This document shows, piece after piece, positions 5,412 through 13,342 of a stretch of DNA of 19,614 nt. Location: contig DASWJX010000037.1 of the NCBI GenBank assembly GCA_036396915.1, forward strand, positions 1 through 19,614, given 5' to 3'. How positions within the stretch are numbered: the stretch's first letter is position 1; each line of letters opens with the position of its first letter. The translations under genes were made by a program, and so were the position numbers. The notes beneath the pieces were generated by a model that ran no database searches, had not been told where the DNA came from, and saw nothing but the letters and a program-made list of their open reading frames with translations. The stretch is from BM509 sp036396915. Lineage in GTDB: Bacteria > Desulfobacterota > Desulfuromonadia > Desulfuromonadales > Geopsychrobacteraceae.

Positions 5412-6041
5412 ATGAGCAAGCTACTCCACATTCAAGCATCGCCCCGCATCGAACGCTCGGCGTCCATCGCCGTGGCGGAGCACTTTCTCGACGTTTATCG
5501 CGCCGCGCATCCGGCCGACAGCGTCGAGACGCTCAACCTCTGGGAGGCTGAGCTGCCGGCCTTCGATGGCGCGACCATTGATGCCAAATACGCGGTCCTG
5601 CATGGGCAGAAGCACACCCCCGCGCAGCTCGAAGCCTGGCGGGCGGTTACGGGTATCGCCGATCACTTCAAGTCGGCCGACAAGTATCTGTTTTCACTTC
5701 CGATGTGGAACTTCAGCATTCCCTACAAGCTCAAACACTTCATCGATGTGCTGGTGCAGCCCGGGCTTGCCTTTTCTTTCACGCCGGAGACCGGCTACCA
5801 GGGGTTGGTCACGGGCAAGCCGGCGGTTGCCATCTATGCGCGCGGCGGCGCCTACGGTCCGGGCAGCGGCGCTGAAGGCTACGATGCCCAGAGCCCCTAC
5901 CTTCGCCAGATTCTCGGCTTCATCGGATTCACGGACATCAAGGAGATTTTCGTGGAGTCGACGCTCTCAGGTCCCAAGGCAAAGGACGCTGCCGTCGCGG
6001 CCGGCAACCGGAAGGCGGCGGAATTGGCATCCGCCATCTAG
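5412..6041 (+). CDS. azoR: FMN-dependent NADH:quinone/azo reductase, AzoR-like
   Basis: A 209-residue flavodoxin-fold enzyme of the AzoR family, which reduces quinones and azo compounds by two-electron transfer from NADH using FMN. AzoR of E. coli is of similar length. Seen in order: the phosphate loop HIQASPRIERSAS (about residues 6-18), the family signature PMWNFSIPYKLKHFIDVLVQPGLAFSF (about 97-123), and the ARGGAYG segment (about 141-147) that lines the isoalloxazine ring. The ATG at 5412 follows GGGGAGGA. A longer frame from 5199 adds a low-quality extension without a ribosome site. It is a single gene between its neighbours; the physiological role is probably protection from quinone or electrophile stress. 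Confidence 0.88.
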   Translation: MSKLLHIQASPRIERSASIAVAEHFLDVYRAAHPADSVETLNLWEAELPAFDGATIDAKYAVLHGQKHTPAQLEAWRAVTGIADHFKSADKYLFSLPMWNFSIPYKLKHFIDVLVQPGLAFSFTPETGYQGLVTGKPAVAIYARGGAYGPGSGAEGYDAQSPYLRQILGFIGFTDIKEIFVESTLSGPKAKDAAVAAGNRKAAELASAI

Positions 6042-6108
6042 CCTGAACGTCTCACCCAACCTGCGGTCGTTACCCCCCGCCCTTTCATTTCTGACAGGGA
6101 TGCACGCC

Positions 6109-6151
6109 CCCCGGTATCCCCGGTATCCCCTGTATCCCCTTCATCCCTGTT
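6109..6151. repeat. Short tandem repeat, 9-base period
   Basis: Four 9-base units (CCCCGGTAT twice, CCCCTGTAT, CCCCTTCAT) and a partial fifth (CCCTGTT) lie in the convergent gap between the azoreductase and MaoC genes (6042-6309). No gene and no clear rho-independent terminator was found elsewhere in that gap. Confidence 0.75.
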
Positions 6152-6309
6152 AAAATGCCTTTGCCTTGCCGGAGTCCCGATCAAAAACGACCGCGCGCAA
6201 CCAGCAGCAGGCGCCCCGAGGCGAGCCGCGAAGTCGCAAAACAAACCTGAAAAAGTCACGATTCAGCACCCTGACAGCGCTGCACCATGCAGGTTAAGCG
6301 CCCTCCGCT

Positions 6310-6786
6310 TCAAGGATAGACCCGCGCCACGAACTCGGCGACACAGGCCGGTTTGGCCACCCCGTCAATCTCAACCGTAATCAAATAGACGATCTGCACC
6401 CCTTCGCCCACCGCTTCCGCGCTCAGCAGCTGCGTCCGGGCGCGGAGCAATGCGCCGACCTTGACCGGCGCGGGGAAGCGCAGCTTGTTGAGCCCGTAAT
6501 TGACCCGGTATTTCATCCCCGGATAGTTCTTCCGGAAAAAATCGGGATGGTTGCTCTCGGTCAGGTAGGGAAGCAGCGACAGGGTCAGGTAGCCGTGGGC
6601 GACGGTGCTGCCGTAGGGTGATTCTGACGCAGCGCGTTGCGGGTCGGTGTGGATCCATTGCACATCGCCGGTGACTGCGGCGAACTGGTCGATCCGTTGC
6701 TGGTCGATCCGCAGCCAGGGGCCGACGTGGGTTTCCTGACCGAGTTGCGGGGCGAGAAAGTCGAGCAGTTTTTCCGCAGCTGTCAT
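6310..6786 (-). CDS. MaoC-family (R)-specific enoyl-CoA hydratase-like protein
   Basis: A 158-residue hot-dog-fold protein with the MaoC/PhaJ hydratase motif FAAVTGDVQWIHTDPQRA (about residues 35-52), holding the catalytic Asp (D41) and His (H46). The SPYGSTVAHGYLTLSLLPYL segment that binds the CoA thioester follows. Members hydrate trans-2-enoyl-CoA to (R)-3-hydroxyacyl-CoA. The gene starts 15 bases after the bioA stop, with GGAAAGGA upstream of its ATG, so it is the last gene of the MazG-like/bioA/maoC operon. A link to supply of the biotin precursor or to fatty-acid turnover is possible but not shown by sequence. Confidence 0.88.
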   Translation of the reverse strand: MTAAEKLLDFLAPQLGQETHVGPWLRIDQQRIDQFAAVTGDVQWIHTDPQRAASESPYGSTVAHGYLTLSLLPYLTESNHPDFFRKNYPGMKYRVNYGLNKLRFPAPVKVGALLRARTQLLSAEAVGEGVQIVYLITVEIDGVAKPACVAEFVARVYP

Positions 6787-6801
6787 GCTGGGTCCTTTCC
6801 T

Positions 6802-8097
6802 TTATGCCGGATATTCGTCCGCGAGCACTGCACGGATCGCTGTGGTCAAATAATCCAGATCCTCATCAGTGGTAATATAGGGCGGCATGACGTAAACCAG
6901 TTTGCCGAACGGGCGCACCCAGACGCCTTTTTCGACGAATCTGGGCTGGATGCTGCGCATGTCGACCGGTTCCCGCAGTTCCACCACGCCGATGGCGCCG
7001 AGCACCCGGACGTCGGCCACTGGCGACAGCTGCCGGCAGGGGGCCAGGCCGCGTTCGAGGCCGCTTTCGATCCGTGCGACGTTCTTTTGCCAGCCGCTTT
7101 CCCGCAGCAGTCCGATGCTGGCCACGGCGACGGCACAGGCCAGCGGGTTGCCCATGAAGGTCGGGCCGTGCATGAAGACGCCGGGTTCGCCGCTGGAGAG
7201 GACCTCGGCCACGCGCGGGGTGGTCAGGGTGGCGGCCAGGGTCAGGTAGCCGCCGGTCAGCCCTTTGCCGAGGCAGAGGATATCGGGGCTGATTCCGGCG
7301 TGTTCGCAGGCGAACATGCGGCCGCTGCGCCCGAAACCGGTGGCGATCTCGTCGGCGATCAGCAGCACATCGTGTCGGTCGCACAGTTCCCTGACCCGGC
7401 GCAGGTACTCCGGCGCGTAAAAGCGCATGCCGCCGGCGCCCTGGACGATCGGTTCGATAATCACCGCGGCCAGCTGCCGGTGGTGCCGTTCGATCAGACC
7501 GCGGAAGCTGTCGATATCTTCGTCGAACCATTCCGCGTCGCTGCGCGAGCGCGGGGCGGCGGCGAACAGATGCTTCGGCAGCAGGTGGCTGTAGATGTGA
7601 TGCATGCCGCCGACCGGATCGCAGACCGACATGGCGCCGAAGGTGTCGCCGTGATAGCCGTTGCGCACGGTCAGCAGCCGGTTCTTCTCCGCCCGGCCCT
7701 GCGCGTACCAGTACTGGATCGCCATTTTCAGCGCCACTTCCACCGATACCGAACCGGAATCGCAGAGAAAGACCCGCTGCAGGGGCTCCGGGGTGATGGC
7801 CACCAGCAGCCGGCACAGCTCGACGGCGGCCGGGTGGGTCAGGCCGCCGAACATGACGTGCGCCATCTTCCGCAGCTGCTCGCCGGCCGCCCGGTTCAGG
7901 ACCGGGTGGTTGTAGCCGTGGATGGCCGACCACCAGGAGGCCATGCCGTCGATCAGCTGCCGGCCGTCGGCAAGGGTCAGGCGCACGCCTTTGGCGGCGA
8001 CCACCGGGAAGGTGGCGGGCGGGTCGATCATGCTCGCATAGGGGTGCCAGACGTGCTCGCGGTCGAAATCGAGCCAGTTGTCCTCAGGCGTGTTCAT
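6802..8097 (-). CDS. bioA: Adenosylmethionine-8-amino-7-oxononanoate aminotransferase (BioA)
   Basis: A 431-residue fold-type I PLP aminotransferase. It converts KAPA to DAPA in biotin synthesis, using S-adenosylmethionine as amino donor. The BioA-specific start DREHVWHPYASM is present, as are GMASWWSAIHGYNHP, DSGSVSVEVALKMA (phosphate site), YHGDTFGAMSVCDP, IADEIATGFGR with the PLP Asp, and LGKGLTGG with the Schiff-base lysine K278 (E. coli K274). FMHGPTFMGNPLACA also matches. The ATG at 8097 has GGGAG upstream and is chosen over an upstream in-frame start at 8121. It overlaps the MazG-like gene by 14 bases. No other bio genes are in the window, so the pathway is encoded elsewhere or beyond. 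Confidence 0.93.
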   Translation of the reverse strand: MNTPEDNWLDFDREHVWHPYASMIDPPATFPVVAAKGVRLTLADGRQLIDGMASWWSAIHGYNHPVLNRAAGEQLRKMAHVMFGGLTHPAAVELCRLLVAITPEPLQRVFLCDSGSVSVEVALKMAIQYWYAQGRAEKNRLLTVRNGYHGDTFGAMSVCDPVGGMHHIYSHLLPKHLFAAAPRSRSDAEWFDEDIDSFRGLIERHHRQLAAVIIEPIVQGAGGMRFYAPEYLRRVRELCDRHDVLLIADEIATGFGRSGRMFACEHAGISPDILCLGKGLTGGYLTLAATLTTPRVAEVLSSGEPGVFMHGPTFMGNPLACAVAVASIGLLRESGWQKNVARIESGLERGLAPCRQLSPVADVRVLGAIGVVELREPVDMRSIQPRFVEKGVWVRPFGKLVYVMPPYITTDEDLDYLTTAIRAVLADEYPA

Positions 8098-8374
8098 CTT
8101 CGCTCCCGTCGGCATCGGCAAGCAGCCGGTCCAGCTTGGCCAGCTTTTGCTGCACCGCGCGCTCGACCCGGTCGGGGCCGAACATCCAGGTCAGCTGGCC
8201 GACCATCAGCGTGACATCGGCCAGTTCGGCGATGACCGCCTGTCGGTCGATCTTGTCGCGGCGGTAATGCTTGAGGGCGGCGATCAGTTCGGCGCATTCT
8301 TCGACGGCCTGATCGTACTGGGCCTGTTCCCCCCATTTTTCCAGGCTGGCGCGGTAGGTCGTTTCATGTTTCAT
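8084..8374 (-). CDS. MazG-like nucleotide pyrophosphohydrolase
   Basis: A 96-residue all-alpha NTP pyrophosphatase. The magnesium-binding pattern ExxE...ExxD is present as E26-x-x-E29 and E50-x-x-D53, as in MazG and dimeric dUTPase relatives, with the helical segment LADVTLMVGQLTWMFG after it. Such small members hydrolyse non-canonical or excess (d)NTPs to the monophosphate. The exact substrate cannot be told. The 3' end overlaps the start of bioA by 14 bases, so the genes are translated together. It is the first gene of a minus-strand operon and diverges from the GAF/sigma-54 regulator 160 bases away. The link to biotin synthesis is by position only. Confidence 0.82.
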   Translation of the reverse strand: MKHETTYRASLEKWGEQAQYDQAVEECAELIAALKHYRRDKIDRQAVIAELADVTLMVGQLTWMFGPDRVERAVQQKLAKLDRLLADADGSEDEHA

Positions 8375-8449
8375 GGCAGGTCCTTGCGAAAGAGTGCATC
8401 CATCATGATAAGCAGGATTGCGGGCGGATTTCCAGTTTTTTCATCCGCT

Positions 8450-8479
8450 TTGACAGTCGTCCCAGATTGGTCATATACT
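8450..8479 (+). promoter_or_regulatory. Sigma-70 promoter of the GAF/sigma-54-interacting regulator
   Basis: TTGACA (8450-8455) and TATACT (8474-8479) with an 18-base spacer form a near-consensus promoter. Transcription would start near 8486, giving a leader of about 50 bases with GGAG eight bases before the ATG at 8535. Just upstream, a GCGGAT/ATCCGC inverted repeat (about 8434-8448) could be a regulator site for this or the divergent gene. Confidence 0.7.
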
Positions 8480-8534
8480 CTGCTGAGTGGAAAATATACA
8501 CGATTTACGTCGCGTTTAGAAACGGAGTCCGGCT

Positions 8535-11369
8535 ATGGCGGTCAATCATTCAGTCAAGATCCAACGTCTGGTCGAGCAGATCGATCTGTTCGGCAAGGAG
8601 AGTCTCGAAGAGATACTGCACCTGCTGATCGAGGGGCTCCAGGCACTGCGCGGGGTCGGTCGCTGCCGGGTCTATCTTGAGGACCTGACCGCCGGCACCC
8701 TCAGTTGCGCGGCCGCCAGCGGCGGCGAGGCCGGCCGGATTCTGGAAAAATCTTTTCCGATCAACGATACCCATTACTTTGTCTCGCAGGTTTATCAGCA
8801 GCGCGAAGAGCTGGCCGTCGACGATCTGTCCCAGTATCCCGAGGATATGCCGGTCAAGTCCGGCACCCGCAAAGCCGGGGCCAGTTATCTGCTGCCGCTG
8901 ATTCATCACGGCCGTTCCATCGGCGTGATCTGCCTGGACCGGGGCCGGCCGGGACAATTCCCGGACGATTCGCTGCTGCGTCATTTGCGCAGGCTGCTCG
9001 CCGCCACGGCGCCGGCGATCAACCGGGCCCGCAAGTATCATCAGCAGATCATGCTGGCGCGGCAGGTGGATCGGGCCAAGAAGCGCGAAGCCGCCCTGTT
9101 CATGGTGCAGTCGGCGGCCCGTTTGATCGATCAGGTCGCCCTCGCTTCGGTGCTGATTCCGATTCCGTCCGAGGTGGACGGCGAGCGGACCATGCAGATC
9201 CTGGCTTCCTACTCCAAGGAACCGGAAGCGGGGAACCTCTACGAGGAAGAGCAGCTGATCAATCTGACGCCCGGCCAATCGTTGATCTCCCGGTTTATCG
9301 ACCGCGCCGGGGTGATTTCCGACGACAGCCTGCTGGCGCCGCTCTATATCCCGGAACTTGCCGCCGAGCCGTTGCAGAAACGCTACCTGACCGAAGAGCT
9401 GGGCCTCAAGTCGCTGTACATGGTGCCGCGCTTCGACGGCCGCACCAAGCGGGTGATCTGCCTGGTCAATTACTACACCAAGGAGCGCTACCAGTTCAGT
9501 GATTTCGAGCGCGGGCTGCTGGAGGCACATGCCGAGATGGCCCAGCGGGTGGTGCAGGAGATCGGCGATGAACACCTGGAAATCCAGGTCCTGTCGGAAA
9601 TCAGCGATCTGCTGCAGCAGTCCTCCGAGGGTTTGCAGCCCTTTCTGCACCGGGTTCTGTCCAAGGCCACCCGCTTGATCGGGGCCGATACCGGCAGTAT
9701 CGCCATGGTGCGCGAACTGGAGGGGGAGCGCTGGCTGCTGGTGGAGAATGCCGAAGGCGTGCTGGTGGGGGCCAAGAGCAAGCAGTGGCTGAAAAAATAC
9801 ATTCCGCCGATCCGGGTCGGCGGCGAGGAGCTGCCGAAGGATCAGCGCAGTCTGACCGGACTGGCCGCCGCCACCGGCCAGTCCGCGTTCGTCGCCGATA
9901 CCCTGGACCGGACCGATCAGGACGGTTTCTATCGCGAGGTGACCAGTTCCATCCGCAGTGAAATCGCGGTGCCGGTTGTCTGCGAAGGCGAGGTGCTGGC
10001 GGTGATCTGTCTCGACAGTTTGCGGCCGCATTTCTTCACCGGGGAACATCGGCGGATCTTGCTGATCATCGAACGGATGATCGGCCGTCACATGGCCAAC
10101 CTGCAGCAGATCGAACAGTTGACCGGCGAGGTCGATCACCTGCGGCAGGATGTCGATTACAAGGACCCGAGCATTTCTTCATATCGGCTGGGCAACATCA
10201 TCGGCAATTCGGCCAAGGGCAAGGAGATTGTCGATACCATCCAGCGGCTCACACCCCCGCTGTGCCATCGCCTGGCCTTCTGGAAAACCCAGAACCGCAC
10301 CGAACTGGTTGAAAACCTGGGCCTGCCGTCGATCCTGATTACCGGTGAAACCGGGTCCGGCAAGGAGTTTCTGTTCAACAACCTGTTCGCCCGTCTCAAC
10401 CAGATTTACCGCGATCTGTTACCCGAGCAGGAGGCATTGCCCCTGAAAAAGACCAATATCGCCGCTTACAGCGGTGAGCTGACCTATTCGGAACTGTTCG
10501 GCCACAAAAGGGGCGCCTTCACCGGTGCCCATGTCGACCGCCGGGGCATTCTGGAAGAAGCGCAAGGCGGGGTGGTGTTTCTCGACGAAATCGGCGACGC
10601 GGACCCGAAAACCCAGGTGCAGCTGCTCCGTTTTCTCGACAGCGGCGAATTCGTCCGGCTGGGCGAAAACATCACCCGTCATGCCCAGGTTCTGCTGGTG
10701 GCGGGAACCAACCGCGATCTGCGGCAGCTGATCGCCGCGGGAAAGTTCCGTGAAGACCTTTACCACCGCCTTTCCGAGCTGATCATCGAAGTCCCGTCCC
10801 TGAATCAGCGCCGCGAGGACATCCCGGATCTGGCGGTGCATTTTCTGGGACGACTGTTCCGGGTCTATCGCCAGCCGGACCAGCCGGACGAGGCGGCGCC
10901 GGTGTTGAGCATGAAGGCCAGGCAACGTCTCTCGACCCATCATTACACGGGGAATATGCGCGAACTGCGGAGCATTCTGCTGCGGGCCATGCTGTTCCGC
11001 AACGGCCGGATGATCGAGGCGGAAGATATCGACCGCGCCCTGATGAATCAGGGCACCGGCGTACCCGCACCCGCCGCCGAGGATCAGAATCTGCAGACGC
11101 TGAACAGCAAGGTGGCGGAGGCGATTTACACGCGCATCGCGGCGCAGAGCAGCGATTTCTGGGAGGCCGTCTACCGGCCTTATTCGCAAAAGGAAATCTC
11201 GCGCGAGGTGGTGCTGTCGGTGGTGGAGCAGGCGCGGCGCAAAGGGGCGACCAGCATGCCGAAACTGGCCAGAACCCTGCTGGTCTGCGATCCCGATTCC
11301 GAGGCCGCCGAGGACAAAAAGATTTTCTATCGATTCAAGAATTTCCTCTATAAAACCATCAGGATCTAG
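8535..11369 (+). CDS. Triple-GAF, sigma-54-interacting AAA+ transcription regulator without Fis-type HTH
   Basis: A 944-residue cytoplasmic sensor/activator. Three GAF-like domains are visible, at about residues 15-170, 190-345 and 355-525. A AAA+ sigma-54 activator domain follows (about 570-815), with Walker A GETGSGKE (604-611), the sigma-54-contacting loop GAFTGA (660-665), Walker B VVFLDEIGD (680-688) and the FREDLYHRLSELIIEVP sensor segment. Activators of this class open sigma-54 promoters using ATP. The C-terminus (about 870-944) lacks the usual Fis helix-turn-helix. Instead it has a charged helical tail ending in KKIFYRFKNFLYKTIRI, which may be an unusual DNA-binding or oligomer module. 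The ligand is unknown; GAF inputs suggest small molecules or redox. A sigma-70 promoter lies upstream. Confidence 0.9.
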   Translation: MAVNHSVKIQRLVEQIDLFGKESLEEILHLLIEGLQALRGVGRCRVYLEDLTAGTLSCAAASGGEAGRILEKSFPINDTHYFVSQVYQQREELAVDDLSQYPEDMPVKSGTRKAGASYLLPLIHHGRSIGVICLDRGRPGQFPDDSLLRHLRRLLAATAPAINRARKYHQQIMLARQVDRAKKREAALFMVQSAARLIDQVALASVLIPIPSEVDGERTMQILASYSKEPEAGNLYEEEQLINLTPGQSLISRFIDRAGVISDDSLLAPLYIPELAAEPLQKRYLTEELGLKSLYMVPRFDGRTKRVICLVNYYTKERYQFSDFERGLLEAHAEMAQRVVQEIGDEHLEIQVLSEISDLLQQSSEGLQPFLHRVLSKATRLIGADTGSIAMVRELEGERWLLVENAEGVLVGAKSKQWLKKYIPPIRVGGEELPKDQRSLTGLAAATGQSAFVADTLDRTDQDGFYREVTSSIRSEIAVPVVCEGEVLAVICLDSLRPHFFTGEHRRILLIIERMIGRHMANLQQIEQLTGEVDHLRQDVDYKDPSISSYRLGNIIGNSAKGKEIVDTIQRLTPPLCHRLAFWKTQNRTELVENLGLPSILITGETGSGKEFLFNNLFARLNQIYRDLLPEQEALPLKKTNIAAYSGELTYSELFGHKRGAFTGAHVDRRGILEEAQGGVVFLDEIGDADPKTQVQLLRFLDSGEFVRLGENITRHAQVLLVAGTNRDLRQLIAAGKFREDLYHRLSELIIEVPSLNQRREDIPDLAVHFLGRLFRVYRQPDQPDEAAPVLSMKARQRLSTHHYTGNMRELRSILLRAMLFRNGRMIEAEDIDRALMNQGTGVPAPAAEDQNLQTLNSKVAEAIYTRIAAQSSDFWEAVYRPYSQKEISREVVLSVVEQARRKGATSMPKLARTLLVCDPDSEAAEDKKIFYRFKNFLYKTIRI

Positions 11370-11388
11370 GAGGGCGTCGGACTATTCA
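11366..11388 (+). repeat. Stop-codon-overlapping repeat, copy 1
   Basis: The sequence AGGAGGGCGTCGGACTAT with its flanks overlaps the TAG of the regulator gene. It recurs at 13280-13302 over the stop of the SulP gene, with 21 of 23 bases identical. It lies outside any coding frame apart from the stop codon itself. Confidence 0.75.
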
Positions 11389-11394
11389 AGAAGC

Positions 11395-11412
11395 GCCGAC
11401 CACCCTGTCGGC
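11395..11412 (+). other. Perfect short hairpin after the regulator gene
   Basis: GCCGAC (11395-11400), loop CACCCT, GTCGGC (11407-11412). The stem is strong but no T-run follows, so it is not a classic rho-independent terminator. It may cap the 3' end of the regulator mRNA. Confidence 0.4.
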
Positions 11413-11792
11413 ACGTGTACTCAATCCGCGGCAGGGAAGGGGAGCAGGTTCGTATTGCGGATGTTTCGACTTGTATTTTCCCGGCATTTCCTTTAACTTT
11501 AGTCCCCTTTCTCCGCCGCCTTGCCGGCCGGAGTGCTTGATATTCCGAAAGAGACTTGATGCTCCATTTTCAGTTCAGCCCTGCCGCCGTCTGCAGGTGT
11601 TGGTCATGCTCCTCCGGCTCGGCCGGTAACAATTTCCTGCCGGTTCCTCCGCCATAAGCCGCCGCATCCGCTCCCGTTGCTCTGCACTCTCCTGCTGCCC
11701 GACGACTTGCAACTCTCCGGGCAACTCTCCGGCCGCATGCCCCCGACCGGGCGTGTCCTCGGCCGTGCTGTTCTCTTTTCAAGGAAATACAG
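11413..11792. other. Long intergenic region before the SulP gene, no gene seen
   Basis: About 380 bases without a supported gene on either strand. The reverse frames that enter it are antisense to the SulP gene. A T-rich stretch lies near 11468-11510. No promoter with both boxes was recognised. The ribosome site AAGGAAA lies just before 11793. Confidence 0.5.
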
Positions 11793-13283
11793 ATGAAGCT
11801 TTTTGATTTTAATTCGCTCCGCCGGGACTGGTTTTCCAATCTGCGCGGCGACACCCTTGCGGGGGCGGTGGTGGCCCTGGCGCTCATTCCGGAGGCCATC
11901 GCCTTTTCGATCATTGCCGGTGTCGATCCCAAGGTCGGCCTCTACGCCGCTTTCTGCATCGCCGTGGTCACCGCCTTTGTCGGCGGCCGGCCGGGAATGA
12001 TCTCGGGCGCCACCGGCGCCATGGCGCTGCTGATGGTGCTGCTGGTCAAGAGCCACGGCCTGGAGTATCTGCTGGCGGCGACCCTGCTGACCGGGGTGCT
12101 GCAGATTCTGGCCGGCGTCTTCCGGCTCGGCGGGCTGATGCGCTTTGTCTCGCGCTCGGTGGTGATCGGCTTCGTCAACGCCCTGGCGATTCTGATCTTT
12201 CTGGCGCAACTGCCGGAACTCACCCATGTCGGCTGGCAGGTCTACGCCCTGCTGGCGGCCGGACTCGGACTGATTTACCTCTTCCCCTATGTGACCCGCG
12301 CGATCCCCTCGCCGCTGGTCTGCATTGTCGCGCTGACGGCCTTCACCGTGCTGTTCGGGGTGGAGGTGCGCACGGTGGGGGACATGGGGGTCTTGCCCGA
12401 CAGCCTGCCGATCTTCCTGTTCCCCGCGATCCCGCTGACCCTGGAAACGCTCTGGATCATCTTTCCCTATGCCGTGCCGTTGGCGGTGGTCGGTCTGCTG
12501 GAGTCGATGATGACGGCCACCATCGTCGACGACCTGACCGACTCGCCGAGCGACAAGAACCGCGAATGCATCGGCCAGGGGGTCGCCAACATCGGCGCCG
12601 GATTGCTGGGCGGGATGGCCGGCTGCGCGATGATCGGGCAGTCGGTCATCAACGTCAAATCGGGCGGACGCGGGCGTTTGTCGACGCTGCTCTCCGGAGT
12701 CTTTCTCATATTGCTGGTGGTCTTCCTCGGCGATTGGGTCGCGCGCATTCCGATGGCGGCGCTGGTGGCGGTCATGATCATGGTCTCGCTCGGTACCTTC
12801 AGCTGGGAGTCGATCCGCAATCTGCGCAAGAACCCGAAAAGTTCGAGCATGGTGATGACCTCCACCGTCGTCGTTGTCGTTTTCACCCACAATCTGGCCC
12901 TGGGGGTCTTTGTGGGGGTGCTGCTGAGTGCCCTCTTCTTTGCTTACAAAGTCGGTCAGATCCTGTATGTTGGCTCGACCCTTTCGGAAGACGGCCAGAC
13001 CCGGCGCTACGAGGTGATCGGGCAGGTCTTCTTCACCTCCGCCGACCAGTTCATCGCCTCGTTCGATCTGAGGGAAGCGGTGGCAAAGGTGGAAATCGAC
13101 CTCGATCGCGCCCATTTTTGGGACATTACCGCCATCGGCGCCCTCGACAAGGTGATCCTGAAGTTCCGCCGGGAAGGGACCGAGGTGGAAATCTTCGGTA
13201 TGAACAAGGCCAGCGAAACGATGGTCGATCGCTTTGCGGTGCATGACAAGCCGGATGCGGTCGCACGTTTGCTGGGACACTAG
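11793..13283 (+). CDS. SulP-family anion transporter with C-terminal STAS domain
   Basis: A 496-residue inner-membrane transporter of the SLC26/SulP family (sulfate, bicarbonate or other anions by proton or sodium symport or exchange). The N-terminus has the family signature DTLAGAVVALALIPEAIAFSIIAGVDPKVGLYAAF, then GRPGMISGATGAMALLM; the centre has DDLTDSPSDKNRECIGQGVANIGAGLLGGMAGCAMIGQS. About 10-12 hydrophobic segments fill residues 20-400. A short STAS domain (about 405-490) follows, with HFWDITAIGALDKVI where anti-sigma antagonists carry a phosphorylatable Ser/Thr loop. The substrate cannot be told; the pattern is nearer the bicarbonate-like bacterial branch. It precedes a universal stress protein, a common pairing, with which it is probably co-transcribed. 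Confidence 0.9.
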   Translation: MKLFDFNSLRRDWFSNLRGDTLAGAVVALALIPEAIAFSIIAGVDPKVGLYAAFCIAVVTAFVGGRPGMISGATGAMALLMVLLVKSHGLEYLLAATLLTGVLQILAGVFRLGGLMRFVSRSVVIGFVNALAILIFLAQLPELTHVGWQVYALLAAGLGLIYLFPYVTRAIPSPLVCIVALTAFTVLFGVEVRTVGDMGVLPDSLPIFLFPAIPLTLETLWIIFPYAVPLAVVGLLESMMTATIVDDLTDSPSDKNRECIGQGVANIGAGLLGGMAGCAMIGQSVINVKSGGRGRLSTLLSGVFLILLVVFLGDWVARIPMAALVAVMIMVSLGTFSWESIRNLRKNPKSSSMVMTSTVVVVVFTHNLALGVFVGVLLSALFFAYKVGQILYVGSTLSEDGQTRRYEVIGQVFFTSADQFIASFDLREAVAKVEIDLDRAHFWDITAIGALDKVILKFRREGTEVEIFGMNKASETMVDRFAVHDKPDAVARLLGH

Positions 13284-13302
13284 GAGGGTGTCGGACTATC
13301 CA
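13280..13302 (+). repeat. Stop-codon-overlapping repeat, copy 2
   Basis: AGGAGGGTGTCGGACTAT and flanks overlap the TAG of the SulP gene and match copy 1 (11366-11388) at 21 of 23 bases. It lies 40 bases before the universal stress protein start. Confidence 0.75.
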
Positions 13303-13342
13303 TGAACCGGCTCACCGATCACCGCTTGTGAAGGAGAATGGC

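Noticed and set aside
6637..8214. 525-codon plus-strand frame
   Set aside because: Antisense to bioA and the MaoC gene; composition is that of a shadow frame and no family motif is present, while the minus-strand products are clearly recognisable.
8550..10139. 529-codon minus-strand frame
   Set aside because: Antisense to the GAF/sigma-54 regulator, Gln/Asp/His-rich as in GC-rich shadow frames, without any motif.
11604..13280. 558-codon minus-strand frame
   Set aside because: Antisense to the SulP transporter; its low-complexity Asp/Gln/His/Arg-rich product mirrors membrane codons.
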